Positions 1 to 15,198 are shown, counted from the stretch's first letter. The stretch: 64,000 nucleotides of DNA from Acanthopleura granulata (GCA_016165875.1 JABBOT010000017.1:7501-71500), one strand, 5' to 3'. Notes: generated by a model not told the origin, from the letters alone. Made by a program: numbers and translations.

Positions 1-3000
1 AAGAAACTAATCAATGAATCAATCAATAAATGAATCAATGAATCAATCAACCATTCAATCATTCAATTAATCAATCAAGCAATCAGTAACTGAGTAAATG
101 AATCAATCAGTCAGACAATCAGTCAGTCAATCAATCATGCAATAAATCAATCACTCAATTAATCAATCAATGAATCAATCAATGACTCAATCAATGTATC
201 AATATGTCAGTCAATCAATCAGTCAGTCAATCAATCAATCAATGAGTCAAAGAATCAAGCAACCAATGAATCCATCAATGAATCAATCAATGACTCAGTT
301 AATCAATGAACCAATCAATCATTCAATGTATCAGTAACTGGTTCAATTAATAAATCAATCAATCAGTGCGTCAGTCTGTCACTAAAAGAAATTAATCAAT
401 AAATCAATCAATAAATCAACGAATCAATCAATTTATCATTCAATTAATCAATCAACGAATCAATCAGAAAATGAGTAAATGAATGAATCAATCATTCAAT
501 CAATCAGCTAGTCAATGAATGACTCAATCTATCAGTCACTGAATGAATCAGTCAACCAGTCAATCAATGAATCAATTAATCAATCAATCAATCAATCAGT
601 CAGTCAGTCAGTCAGTCATTCAATCAATCGGTCAATGAGTCAATGTGTCAGTCAATCAATTAATCAGTCAATGAACCAATCAATCAATCAATCAATGATG
701 ATACAATGATCCTACAATGAGTCCATCATTCAATCAATCAATCAGTCAATCAACCAGTCAATCAATCATACATTCAATCCATCCATCAATCAGTCAATCA
801 ATCAATAATTGAAGCAGTCAATCAATCAATCAATCAACAATCAGTAAATGAATTATTCAATCAATCAATGAGTCAGTTATGTAGGTCATTCAATCAATCA
901 GTCAACCAACCAATGAATCAAACAATCAATCAGTCAGTCAATCAGTAAATCAATGAATAAATCAGTTAATCAGTCAGTCAGTCAGTCAATTAAACCAATC
1001 AGTCAATCAGTCAATCAATCAATCAATCTCAATCAATCAATCAATAAATCAATCCATCAATCGGTCAGTCTGTCAATTAAATCAATCAACCAGTCAGTCA
1101 ATAAATTAATCAATGCATCAATCAATCAATTAATCAAAGAATTTATAAATCAGTGAGTCAGTCAGTAAATCAATAAATCAGTCAATGAATGAATGAATGG
1201 ATGAATCAATTAATCAATCAATCAATTAGTAATTCAGTGAGTCAGTGAGTTAGTCAGTCAATGAATGAACGATTGAATAAAGGAATCAATTAATCAATCA
1301 ATCAGTCAGTCAATCAATCAATCTATCAATAAATGAACCAATCAATAAATCAATAAATAAATCAATCAATTAAAGAGTCAATCAGTTAAACAATCAATCA
1401 ATCAATGAATCAATGTATCACCTAATCAAACATTCACCCAGTCAACAAATCAACGAGTCAATTAATCTATCAACCAATTAGGCAATCAATCAGTCAATAA
1501 GTCAATCAGTCAATAAGTCAATGAACTAATGAATGAAGGAATCACTCAATCAATCAGCCCATGAATCAATCAATCTATCGGTCACTGAATCAATCAATCA
1601 CTCAATCAATCAGTTAGTCAATCAGTCACTCAATCTAGCAGTCATTGAATAAATCAATCAACCAGTCAATCAATGAATCAATCAATCAATCAATCAATCA
1701 GTGAGTCAGTCATTCAATCAATCAGTCAATGAATGAATCTTTCAGTCACTCAATCAGTCCATTAATCCATCAATCAATAAATAAATCATTCAATCAATCA
1801 ATCTATCATTCACTGAATCAATCAATTATTCAATCAATCAGTTAGTCAATGAGTCACTCAATCTGTCAGTCACTGAATGAATCAGACAACCAGTCAATCA
1901 ATGAATCAATCAATCAATGACTGAAGCAATGAATCAATCAATGAATCAGTCAATCAATCAATCAACCAATCAATCATTCAATCTATCAGTCACTAGTTCA
2001 ATGAATCCATCAATCAATCAGTCAGTCAGTCGTTCACTCACTAAAAGAAATTAATCAATAAATAAATCAATCAATCAATGAATAAATCAATCAATCATTC
2101 AATAATCAATCAATCAAACAGTAAATGAGTAAATAAATCAATCAATCATTCAATGAAAGAGCTAGTCAATCACTCTCAATCTATCAATCACTGAATGAAT
2201 CAGTCAACCAGAGAATCAATGAATCAATGAATCAATAATTGAATCAGTCATTCAGTCGGTCATTGAATCAATCAGTCGATGAATTAATCATTCAATCAAT
2301 CAGTCATTGAATTAATCATTCAATCAATCAGTCATTGAATTAATCATTCAATCAAACAGTCAACCAATCAATAAATCAATCTTTCAATCAATCAATCGAT
2401 CAGTCAATGAAAGAATCAATCAATAAATCAATCATGAATTAGTCATACAATGATTCCATCAATCATTCAATCAATCAACTAGTCAATAAATCATACCGTC
2501 AATCCATCCACCAATCAGTCAATCAATCAATAATTGAAGCAGTCAATCAATCAATCAATCAGTAAATGAAGTAATCAATCAATCAATGAGTCAGTTAGTC
2601 ACTCATTCAATCAATCAGTCAACCAATCAATGAATTAATCTTTCAGTCAATCAATCAGTCAGTCAATGAACCAATCAATCAATTAATGATCGATCAATCA
2701 TTGATGAATCAATCATTCAATGAGTCCATCAATCAATCAATCAACCAGTCAATCAGTAAATCAGTCAATCCAACAATCAATCAGTCAGTCAATCAGTAAA
2801 TCAATGAATCAATCAGCCAATCAGTCAGTCAGTCAGTCAGTCAATGAAATCAACCAGTAAATCAATCAATCAATAAATCAATAGATCAAACGGTGAGTCT
2901 GTCAATTAAATCAATCAATCAGTCAGTCAATAAATTAATCAATGCATCAATAAATCAATCAATTAGTCAAAGAATCAATCACGTCTTGAATCAGTCGGTA

Positions 3001-5553
3001 AATAAATAAATAAGTCAAAGAATGAATGAATGAATCAGTTAATCAATCAGTCAAGTAGTAATTCAGTGAGTTAGTCAGTCAATGAATGAACGATTGAATC
3101 AATGAATCAATTAATCAATCAATCATTGAATCAATCAATCTATCAATCATTCAACCAATCAAAAAATCAATAAATCAATCAAACAGTGAATCACTTAAAC
3201 AATCAATGAATCAATAAATCAAGCAATTAATCACCGAATCAATAACTCACTCAGTCAACGAATCAACCAGTCAATCAACCTATCAATCAGGAAATCAATC
3301 AATTAATAACTCAATCAGTCAATGCGTGAATAAACTAATGAATGAAGGAATCAATCAATCAATCTATCAGTCACTAGTTAGATCAATCCATCAATCAATC
3401 AGTCAGTCAGTCAGTCAGTAATACAAAGAAATCAATCAAGCCATCAATCAGTCAAAGAATCAGTCTGTCAATCAATCAATCAATCAACCAATCAATCCAA
3501 CAATCAATCACTATGTGAATCAGTCAATGAATCAATGAATCGATCAAACAATGTATCAGTCAGTGAATGAATCAATAATCAATGAATGAATAAGTCAGTT
3601 AATTAATCAATCTATTAGTCAATCAGTGAATCAATCATTCAATCAATTACTCAATGAATCTATCAGTGACTGAATCAATCACTCAAACAATCAATGAATC
3701 TTTCAGTGAATTAATCCATCAATGTATTAGTCAATCAGTCAATCAATCATTCAATCCATCAATTAATCAACGAATCAATGAATCATTCAATCAATCAATG
3801 AATCAATCAATCAGGCAATCAACCTATCAATCAAACAATCAATGAATCAATCAACGAATCAATCAATCTATAAATCAGTCAATCAATAAATGAAGCAATC
3901 AATCATTCAATCATTCAACCAATCAATCAATCAATCAAACTATAGCTAAGACGATCAACCAATTAATTAATCGATCACTCCTTCAGTCAATCAGTCATTC
4001 AGTCAGTAAATGAATCCATCAATCAATCAATCAATCAGTCAGTCAGTAAGTCAATCAATCAGTCATTGACTCAATGAATCTATGACTGACTGAATAAATC
4101 ACTGCATCATTGAATCAGTCAATCGGTAAATTAATCTTTCCGTCACTGATTCAATCTATCAATCAATCAATCAGTCAATCAGTGAATCAATCCTTGAATC
4201 AATTAATGAATGAATGGAGGTATGAATCAATCAATCAATCAATCAATCAATCTAACAGCCACTGAATGAGTCAGTCAATCAGTCAATCAATCAATCCAAA
4301 AATCAATCAGTCAATCAATCAATCAATCTATAAGTCAGTCGATCAATGAATGAATGAATGAATCAATGAATGAATCAATGAATGGATGAATGAATGAATC
4401 AATGAATCAATGAATCAATGAATCAATAAATCAGTCAATGAATCAGTCAGTGAGTCAACTAAATCAATCAGTAAATCAGTCACTAAAGTAATCAATGCAT
4501 CTATAAGTCAGTCAATGAATCAATCAATCAGTGAGTCAATCAGTCAAAGAATGAATCTATAAATCAGTCAGTCAATCGATCAATCAGTCAATCAATCAAG
4601 AAATAAGTCCGTCAGTCAGTTAGTCAGTCAATGAACGAATCAATGAATGAAAGAATGAATTAATCAATCAATCAGTCTGTCAGTCAGTCAGTGGATCAAT
4701 CAATGAATCAATCACTCGGTGAATCAGTCAGTGAATCACTAAAACAGTCAATGAAGCAAACAGTCAATGAGTCAATCATTGAATCAATCAATCTAGGAAT
4801 CAATCAATCAGTCTATCAGTCAATCAATCAATCAATCAGTAAATGAGTAAATGAATCAATGAGTGAGTCAATCAGTCAAAAAACCAATCAATGAATGAAT
4901 CAGCCAGTCAATCAAAAAATCATTCATTCAATCTATCAGTCACTGGTTCAATCAATCAATCAATCAATCAATCACTGCGTCACTAAAAGAAATCAATGAA
5001 TCAATCAATCAATCAATGAATCAATCTGTCAGTCAATCATTCAATCAATCGTTAAATGAGTAAATGAATGAATGATTCAGTCAGTCAGTCAATCAATCAA
5101 TCAATGATTCAATCAGTCCATCAGTCAATGAGTCAGTCAGTCAATGATCGAATCAATGAATGAATGAATGAATGAATGAATCAATCAATCAATCAATCTG
5201 TCAGTCACTGGTTCAATCAATCAATCAATCAATCAATCACTGCGTCACTAAAAGAAATCAATGAATCAATCAATCAATCAATGAATCAATCAATCTGTCA
5301 GTCAGTCTCTGGATAAATCAATGAATAAATCAATTTGTGAGTCAGTCAGTGAATCACTTAAACAGTCAATCAATCAACGCGTCAATCAATCAATCATTCA
5401 TCCCATTAATCAATCAATCTGTCAGTCAGTCAGTCAATCAATCAATGATGCAATCAGTCCATCAATCCATGAGTCAGTCAGTCAGTCACTAAAAGTAATT
5501 AATCAATGAATCAATCATTCAATCAATCGATCAATCAATCAGCGAGTCACTAA
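1..5553 (+). repeat. Higher-order satellite unit 1 (long form)
   Basis: The unit opens with AAGAAACTAATCAATGAATC, which recurs at 5554, 8179, 8878 and 11231. This first unit is the longest. It contains about 2.5 kb (roughly 915-3480) that is missing from the second unit, and a landmark reading CTATAGCTAAGACGATCAAC near 3940 that recurs only near 13300. The window may start inside the unit rather than at its true edge. Confidence 0.8.
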
Positions 5554-6927
5554 AAGAAACTAATCAATGAATCAATCAATAAATGAATCAATGAATCAAT
5601 CAACCATTCAATCATTCAATTAATCAATCAAGCAATCAGTAACTGAGTAAATGAATCAATCAGTCAGACAATCAGTCAGTCAATCAATCATGCAATAAAT
5701 CAATCACTCAATTAATCAATCAATGAATCAATCAATGACTCAATCAATGTATCAATATGTCAGTCAATCAATCAGTCAGTCAATCAATCAATCAATGAGT
5801 CAAAGAATCAAGCAACCAATGAATCCATCAATGAATCAATCAATGACTCAGTTAATCAATGAACCAATCAATCATTCAATGTATCAGTAACTGGTTCAAT
5901 TAATAAATCAATCAATCAGTGCGTCAGTCTGTCACTAAAAGAAATTAATCAATAAATCAATCAATAAATCAACGAATCAATCAATTTATCATTCAATTAA
6001 TCAATCAACGAATCAATCAGAAAATGAGTAAATGAATCAATCAATCATTCAATCAATCAGCTAGTCAATCAATGACTCAATCTATCAGTCACTGAATGAA
6101 TCAGTCAAGCAGTCAATCAATGAATCAATTAATCAATCAATCAATCAATCAGTCAGTCAGTCATTCAATCAATCGGTCAATGAGTCAATGTGTCAGTCAA
6201 TCAATTAATCAGTCAATGAACCAATCAATCAATCAATCAATGATGATACAATGATCCTACAATGAGTCCATCAATCAATCAATCAATCAGTCAATCAACC
6301 AGTCAATCAATCATACATTCAATCCATCCATCAATCAGTCAATCAATCAATAATTGAAGCAGTCAATCAATCAATCAATCAACAATCAGTAAATGAATTA
6401 TTCAATCAATCAATGAGTCAGTTATGTAGGTCATTCAATCAATCAGTCAATCAACCAATCAATCCAACAATCAATCAATATGTGAATCAGTCAATGAATC
6501 AATGAATCGATCAAACAATGTATCAGTCAGTGAATGAATCAATAATCAATGAATGAATAAGTCAGTTAAATAATCAATCTATTAGTCAATCAGTCAATCA
6601 ATCATTGAATCAATTACTCAATGAATCTATCAGTGACTGAATCAATCACTCAAACAATCAATGAATCTTTCAGTGAATTAATGAATCAATGTATCAATCA
6701 CTCAGTCAATCAATCAATCAATATATCAATTAATCAACAAATCAATGAATCATTCAATCAATCAATGAATCAATCAATCAGACAATCAACCTATCAATCA
6801 AACAATCAATGAATCAATCAACGAATCAATCAATCTATCAATCAATCAATCAGTCAATCACTCAAACAATCAGTCAGTCAATCAGTGAATCAATCCTTGA
6901 ATCAATTAATGAATGAATGGAGGTATG

Positions 6928-6959
<32 letters not shown>

Positions 6960-8178
6960 TAACAGCCACTGAATCAATCAGTCAATCAGTCAATCAATCA
7001 ATGAAAAAATCAATCAGTCAATCAATCAATCAATCTTTAAGTCAGTCGATCAATGAATGAATGAATGAATGAATGAATGAATGAATGAATCAATGAATGA
7101 ATCAATGAATCAATGAATCAATGAATGAATGAATGAATCAATCAATAAATCAGTCAATGAATCAGTCAGTGAGTCAACTAAATCAATCAGTAAATCAGTC
7201 ACTAAAGTAATCAATGCATCTATAAGTCAGTCAATGAACCAATCAATCAGTGAGTCAATCAGTCAAAGAATGAATCTATAAATCAGTCAGTCAATTGATC
7301 AATCAGTCAATCAATCAAGAAATAAGTCCGTCAGTCAGTTAGTCAGTCAATGAACGAATCAATGAATGAACGAATCAATTAATCAATCAATCAGTCTGTC
7401 AGTCAGTCAGTGGATCAATCAATGAATCAATCACTCGGTGAATCAGTCAGTGAATCACTAAAACAGTCAATGAAGCAAACAATCAATGAATCAATCATTG
7501 AATCAATCAATCTAGGAATCAATCAATCAGTCTATAAGTCAATCAATCAATCAATCAGTAAATGAGTAAATGAATCAATGAGTGAGTCAATCAGTCAAAA
7601 AACCAATCAATGAATGAATCAGCCAGTCAATCAAAAAATCATTCATTCAATCTATCAGTCACTGGTTCAATCAATCAATCAATCAATCAATCACTGCGTC
7701 ACTAAAAGAAATCAATGAATCAATCAATCAATCAATGAATCAATCAATCTGTCAGTCAATCATTCAATCAATCGTTAAATGAGTAAATGAATGATGATTC
7801 AGTCAGTCAGTCAATCAATCAATCAATGATTGAATCAGTCCATCAGTCAATGAGTCAGTCAGTCAATGATCGAATCAATGAATGAATGAATGAATGAATG
7901 AATGAATCAATCAATCAATCTGTCAGTCAGTCTGTGGATCAATCAATGAATAAATCAATCTGTGAATCAGTCAGTGAATCACTAAAAGAGTCAATCAATC
8001 AATCCGTTAATCAATCAATCATTCATCCCATTAATGAATCAATCTGTCAGTTAGTCAATCAATCAATAAATGATGCAATCAGTCCATCAATCCATGAGTC
8101 AGTCAGTCAGTCACTAAAAGAAATTAATCAATGAATCAATCATTCAATCAATCAATCAATCAATCAGCGAGTCACTAA
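5554..8178 (+). repeat. Higher-order satellite unit 2 (2,625 bp)
   Basis: The first 0.9 kb closely repeats 1-900. It then jumps to sequence matching about 3480 onward of unit 1, and continues to the shared unit end with the 'cagcgagtcactaaaag' type boundary. Shared landmarks include the GGAGGTATGAATC block near 6918 (also near 4216 and 10240). Confidence 0.8.
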
Positions 8179-8877
8179 AAGAAACTAATCAATGAATCAA
8201 TCAATAAATGAATCAGGGAATCAATCAACCATTCAATCATTCAATTAATCAATCAAGCAATCAGTAACTGAGTAAATAAATCAATCAGTCAGACAATCAG
8301 TCAGTCAATCAATCAGGCAATAAATCAATCACTCATTTAATCAACCAATGAATCAATCAATGACTCAATCAATGTATCAATATGTCAGTCAATCAATCAG
8401 TCTATCAGTCAATCAATCAATCAATCAGTAAATGAGTAAATGAATCAATGAGTGAGTCAATCAGTCAAAAAACCAATCAATGAATGAATCAGCCAGTCAA
8501 TCAAAAAATCAATCAATCAATCTGTCAGTCACTGGTTCAATCAATCAATCAATCAATCAATCACTGCGTCACTAAAAGAAATCAATGAATCAATCAATCA
8601 ATCAATGAATCAATCAATCTGTCAGTCAGTCTCTGGATAAATCAATGAATAAATCAATTTGTGAGTCAGTCAGTGAATCACTTAAACAGTCAATCAATCA
8701 ACGCGTCAATCAATCAATCATTCATCCCATTAATCAATCAATCTGTCAGTCAGTCAGTCAATCAATCAATGATGCAATCAGTCCATCAATCCATGAGTCA
8801 GTCAGTCAGTCACTAAAAGAAATTAATAAATGAATCAATCATTCAATCAATCAATCAATCAATCAGCGAGTCACTAA
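8179..8877 (+). repeat. Higher-order satellite unit, internally deleted (699 bp)
   Basis: The unit begins like the others for about 220 bp, then at about 8401 switches directly to the late part of the unit (sequence matching 10813 onward) and ends at the common boundary. It looks like a unit that lost about 1.7 kb by unequal exchange between similar words. Confidence 0.8.
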
Positions 8878-11230
8878 AAGAAACTAATCAATGAATCAAT
8901 CAATAAATGAATCAATGAATCAATCAACCATTCAATCATTCAATTAATCAATCAAGCAATCAGTAACTGAGTAAATAAATCAATCAGTCAGACAATCAGT
9001 CAGTCAATCAATCATGCAATAAATCAATCACTCAATTATTCAATCAATGAATCAATCAATGACTCAATCAATGTATCAATATGTCAGTCAATCAATCAGT
9101 CAGTCAATCAATCAATCAATGAGTCAAAGAATCAAGCAACCAATGAATCCATCAATGAATCAATCAATGACTCAGTTAATCAATGAACCAATCAATCATT
9201 CAATGTATCAGTAACTGGTTCAATCAATAAATCAATCAATCAGTGCGTCAGTCTGTCACTAAAAGAAATTAATCAATAAATCAGTCAATAAATCAATGAA
9301 TCAATCAATTCATCATTCAATTAATCAATCAACGAATCAATCAGAAAATGAGTAAATGAATCAATCAATCATTCAATCAATCAGCTAGTCAATCAATGAC
9401 TCAATCTATCAGTCACTGAATGAATCAGTCAAGCAGTCAATCAATGAATCAATTAATAAATCAATCAATCAATCAGTCAGTCATTCAATCAATCACTCAA
9501 CGAGCCAATGTTTCAGTCAATCAGTCAGTCAACGAACCAATCAATCATTCAATCAATGATGATACAATGATCCTACAATGAGTCCATCAATCAATCAATC
9601 AATCAGTCAATCAACCAGTCAATCAATCATACATTCAATCCATCCATCAATCAGTCAATCAATCAATAATTGAAGCAGTCAATCAATCAATCAATCAAAA
9701 ATCAGTAAATGAATTATTCAATCAATCAATGAGTCAGTTATGTAGGTCTTTCAATCAATCAGTCAATCAACCAATCAATCCAATAATCAATCAATATGTG
9801 AATCAGTCAATGAATCAATGAATCGATCAAACAATGTATCAGTCAGTGAATGAATCAATAATCAATGAATGAATAAGTCAGTTAAATAATCAATCTATTA
9901 GTCAATCAGTCAATCAATCATTGAATCAATTACTCAATGAATCTATCAGTGACTGAATCAATCACTCAAACAATCAATGAATCTTTCAGTGAATTAATGA
10001 ATCAATGTATCAGTCACTCAGTCAATCAATCAATCAATCCATCAATTAATCAACAAATCAATGAATCATTCAATCAATCAATGAATCAATCAATCAGACA
10101 ATTAACCTATCAATCAAACAATCAATGAATCAATCAACGAATCAATCAATCTATCAATCAATCAATCAATCAATCAGTCAATCACTCAAACAATCAGTCA
10201 GTCAATCAGTGAATCAATCCTTGAAGCAATTAATGAATGAATGGAGGTATGAATCAATCAATCAATCAATCAATCAATCTAACAGCCACTGAATCAATCA
10301 AAAAATCAATCAGTCAATCAATCAATCAATCTTTAAGTCAGTCGATCAATGAATGAATGAATGAATGAATGAATCAATGAATCAATGAATGAATCATTGA
10401 ATCAATGAATGAATGAATAAATCAATGAATAAATCAGTCAATGAATCAGTCAATGAGTCAACTAAATCAATCAGTAAATCAGTCACTAAAGTAATCAATG
10501 CATCTATAAGTCAGTCAATGAATCAATCAATCAGTGAGTCAATCAGTCAAAGAATGAATCTATAAATCAGTCAGTCAATCGATCAATCAGTCAATCAATC
10601 AAGAAATAAGTCCGTCAGTCAGTTAGTCAGTCAATGAACGAATCAATGAATGAAAGAATGAATTAATCAATCAATCAGTCTGTCAGTCAGTCAGTGGATC
10701 AATCAATGAATCAATCACTCGGTGAATCAGTCAGTGAATCACTAAAACAGTCAATGAAGCAAACAGTCAATGAATCAATCATTGAATCAATCAATCTAGG
10801 AATCAATCAATCAGTCTATCAGTCAATCAATCAATCAATCAGTAAATGAGTAAATGAATCAATGAGTGAGTCAATCAGTCAAAAAACCAATCAATGAATG
10901 AATCAGCCAGTCAATCAAAAAATCATTCATTCAATCTATCAGTCACTGGTTCAATCAATCAATCAATCAATCAATCACTGCGTCACTAAAAGAAATCAAT
11001 GAATCAATCAATCAATCAATGAATCAATCAATCTGTCAGTCAGTCTCTGGATAAATCAATGAATAAATCAATTTGTGAGTCAGTCAGTGAATCACTTAAA
11101 CAGTCCATCAATCAACGCGTCAATCAATCAATCATTCATCCCATTAATCAATTAATCTGTCAGTCAGTCAGTCAATCAATCAATGATGCAATCAGTCTAT
11201 CAATCCATGAGTCAGTCAGTCAGTCACTAA
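8878..11230 (+). repeat. Higher-order satellite unit (2,353 bp)
   Basis: This unit is collinear with 5554-8178 but shorter. The distance of the conserved ATG-containing landmark from the unit start is 1,067 bp in unit 2 and 1,059 bp here. Base differences between units are few, so the units were homogenised recently. Confidence 0.8.
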
Positions 11231-14200
11231 AAGAAACTAATCAATGAATCAATCAATAAATGAATCAATGAATCAATCAACCATTCAATCATTCAATTAA
11301 TCAATCAAGCAATCACTAACTGAGTAAATGAATCAATCAGTCAGGCAATAAATCAATCACTCAATTAATCAATCAATGAATCAATCAATGACTCTATCAA
11401 TGTATCAATATGCCAGTCAATCAATCAGTCAGTCAATCAATCAATCAATCAAAGAATCAAGCAACCAATGAATCCATCAATGAATTAATCAATGACTCAG
11501 TTAATCAATGAACCAATCAATCATTCAATGTATCAGTAACTGGTTCAATCAATAAATCAATCAATCAGTGCGTCAGTCTGTCACTAAAAGAAATTAAGCA
11601 ATAAATCAGTCAAGAAATCAATGAATCAATCAATTCATCATTCAATTAATCAATCAACGAATCAATCAGAAAATGAGTAAATGAATCAATCAATCATTCA
11701 ATCAATCAGCTAGTCAACCAATGACTCAATCTATCAGTCACTGAATGAATCAGTCAACCAGTCAATCAATGAATCAATTAATCAATCAATCAATCAGTCA
11801 GTCAGTCATTCAATCAATCGGTCAATGAGTCAATGTGTCGGTCAATCAATTAATCAGTCAATGAACCAATCAATCAATCAATCAATGATGATACAATGAT
11901 CCTACAATGAGTCCATCAATCAATCAATCAATCAGTCAATCAACCAGTCAATCAATCATACATTCAATCCATCCATCAATCAGTCAATCAATCAATAATT
12001 GAAGCAGTCAATCAATCAATCAATCAACAATCAGTAAATGAATTATTCAATCAATTAATGAGTCAGTTATGTAGGTTATTCAATCAATCAGTCAACCAAC
12101 CAATGAATCAATCTTTGAGTCAATCAATCAGTCAGTCAATGAACCAATCAATCAAATAATGATCAATCAATCATTGATGAATCAAGCAGTCAATGAGTCC
12201 ACCAATCAATCAATTAATCATTCAATCCAACAATCAATCAGTCAGTCAATCAGTAAATCAATGAATAAATCAGTTAATCAGTCAGTCAGTCAGTCAATTA
12301 AACCAATCAGTCAATCAGTCAATCATTCAATGAATCAATCTATCAATCAATCAATAAATCAATCCATCCATCGGTCAGTAAGTCAATTAAATCAATCAAT
12401 CAGTCAGTCAATAAATTAATCAATGCATCAATCAATCAATTAGTCAAAGAATCTATAAATCAGTGAGTCAGTCGTTAAATCAATAAATCAGTCAATGAAT
12501 GAATGAATGGATGAATCAATTAATCAATCAATCAATTAGTATTTCAGTGAGTCAGTGAGTTAGTCACTCAATGAATGAATGATTGAATAAATGAATCAAT
12601 TAATCAATCAATCAGTTAGTCAATAAATCAATCAGGAAATCAATCAATTAATAACTCAAACAGCCAATGAGTCAATCAACTAATGAATGAAGGAAACAAT
12701 CAATCAATCTATCAGTCACTGGTTCAATTAATCAATCCTCAATCAACCAGTCAGTCAGTCAGTCACTGAAACAAAGAAATCAATCAAGCAATCAATCAGT
12801 CAAAGAATCAGTCCGTCAATCAATCAGTCAATCAACCAATCAATCCAACAATCAATCAATATGTGAATCAGTCAATGAATCAATGAATCGATCAAACAAT
12901 GTATCAGTCAGTGAATGAATCAATAATCAATGAATGAATAAGTCAGTTAATTAATCAATCTATTAGTCAATTAGTCAATCAATCATTCAATCAATTACTC
13001 AATGAATCTATCAGTGACTGAATCAATTACTGAAACAATCAATGAATCTTTCAGTAAATCAGTCAATCAATGTATCAGTCAATCAATCAATCAATCAGTC
13101 ACTCCATCAATCATTCAATCAATTGCTCAATCAGTCAATGAATCAATCAATAAATTAATCAAAAAATCAATCAATGAATCAATCAATCAATGTATAAGTC
13201 AGTCGATCAATAAATCAATGAATGAAGCAATCATGCAATCAATCAGTGAATCAATAAATGAAGCAATCAATCATTCAGTGATTCAATAGATCAATCAAAC
13301 TATAGCTAAGACGATCAACCAATTAATTAATCTATCACTCTTTCAGTCAATCAGTCAGTCAGTCAGTTAATCAATCAATCAATGAATCAATCAATCAATC
13401 TATGACTGACTGAATAAATCACTGCATCAATGAATTAGTCAAGCAATAAATTCATCTATCACTCACTGGTTCAATCAATCAATGAAACAATCAAACACTC
13501 AAACAATCAGTCAGTGAATCAGTGAATCAATGAATCAATCAATTAATGAATGAATGAATGTATGAATCAACGAATGAATCAATGAATCAATAAATCCATC
13601 CATCAATCAATCAATCATTGTAACAGTCACTGACTCAATTTCTCAATCAGTCAATCAATCAATGAATAAATCAATCACTCACTGAATCAATCAATTAATT
13701 AATGAATCAATCAATCAATCTATCACTCAAACAATCTCTCAGTCAATCAGTGAAATAATCCAGCAATCAATCAATCAATTAATCCAGCAATCAATCAATC
13801 AATTAATCCAGCAATCAATCAATCAAGTAATGAATGAATCAATGAATCCATTAATCAATTAGTGAAAGAATCAATCAGTCAGGCAGTGAGTGGTTGAATC
13901 AGTCAGTCAATCAATAAGTATTTACGTCAGTCAGTCGGTCAATGAATGAAATGAATCAATGAATCAATGAATTAATCAATCAGTCAGTCAGCCAGTGAGT
14001 GAATCAATCAATGAGTCAATCAATCAATCAATCAGTGAGTTAGTCAGCCAGTCAATTAGTCACTAAATCACAAAATCAGTCAATCAATCAATCACTCACC
14101 CAATCAATAAATTAATCAGTCAATCAATCAATCAGTCAGTCACCGAACCAATCAATCTATGAATCAAACAATATATCAATAAACCAATCAATGAATCACT

Positions 14201-15172
14201 CAAAAAATCAGTCAGTCAGTGAGGCAATCAATCAGTCTATTAATATATCAATCAATAAATTCATCATTCAAGCAGTCAATCAATCAGCAGGCACTGAATC
14301 AACCAGTCAATCAATCAATGAATCACTCAAGGAATCAATCAATCAATGAGTCATTCAATAAATCAATGAATCAATCAATGAATGAATCAATCAATCAGTC
14401 AGTCAAGGAATCAATTAATCATTCAATCAGTGAATCGATCAATCGGTCAATCAATCAATAAGTCAGTTAGTCACTCAGTCAGTCAGTCAATGAACGATTC
14501 AATGAATGAATGAATGAATCACTCAATCAATCAATCATTGAATCAGTCAATGAATCAATCAGTCAGTCAATAAATCAATCAATCAATGAATCAGTCAGGC
14601 AATTAATGAATTAATCAGTCAATCAACCAATCAGTCACTCAATCAGTCAGTCACTGAATCAATAAATCAATCAGTCATTCCGTTAATCAATGTATCAAGC
14701 GGTCAGTCAATCAATCAATCAGTTAATGAATCAATCAATCAATCCATCAATCAATCATTCAGTCCATCAATCTATCAAGCAAACAATCAACCTGTCAATC
14801 AATCAATGACTCAATCAATCAGTCAATCAATAAATAAGTCAGTCAATCAATCAGTCAGCAGTGAATTACATCAATCAGTAAATCAGTCAATAAATTATTC
14901 ACTGCATGAACCAATCAATTAATCAATCAATCAATCAATCTGTCAAAGAATGACTCAATCAGCCATTTAATCAGTGAATCGAGTAATCAATCAATCAGTC
15001 AATGAATCAATCAATCAATAATAAGTCAGTCAGTCAGTCACTCAGTCAAAGTATGAATGAATGGATGAATTAATCAATGAATCAGTTAATCAATGAAGCA
15101 ATCAGTTAATCAATCAGTCAATCAAATAATCATTCAATCAATCAAGCAATCACTCAATCAAGAAAGGAATTA
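11231..15172 (+). repeat. Last higher-order satellite unit and diverged right flank
   Basis: The unit starts with the common block, then follows the unit-1 path (for example 12240-12420 resembles 940-1170, and the landmark near 13300 resembles that near 3940). From about 13400 the array loses close similarity to the left units and becomes more heterogeneous, as expected for the edge of a satellite. Confidence 0.7.
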
Positions 15173-15198
15173 ATTCATTGATGAATCAATCAATGAAT
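15173..15198. other. Perfect stem-loop at the satellite strand switch
   Basis: ATTCATTGAT (15173-15182) and ATCAATGAAT (15189-15198) are exact reverse complements separated by the six bases GAATCA. Left of it the + strand carries TCAA-type words; right of it the + strand carries TTGA/GGAT-type words, so the hairpin sits at the point where strand sense flips. Confidence 0.85.

Larger units (their letters stand above)
1..15172. repeat. 15-kb degenerate tetranucleotide satellite with higher-order structure
   Basis: Almost every position belongs to the words TCAA, TCAG, TGAA, TAAA or TCAT, so the base period is 4 bp. The + strand is A-rich and G-poor. Because 4 and 3 share no factor, any pure CAAT run reads as the same Q-S-I-N tetrapeptide in all three forward frames, and every TCAA becomes TTGA (contains TGA) on the reverse strand. 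This fully explains the many short Asn/Gln/Ser/Ile reading frames on + and their absence on -. I see no start context, domain or splice signal that would make any of them a gene. The array runs off the left edge of the window. Confidence 0.95.

Noticed and set aside
515..14461. A dozen Asn/Gln/Ser-rich open frames on + in the satellite
   Set aside because: They follow from the 4-bp repeat, occur in every forward frame, and end wherever TGAA, TAAA or TTAA words fall in frame. No domain, start context or splice signal.
1..15172. CRISPR-like array
   Set aside because: No constant repeat with unique spacers; the genome is eukaryotic and the pattern is a tandem satellite.
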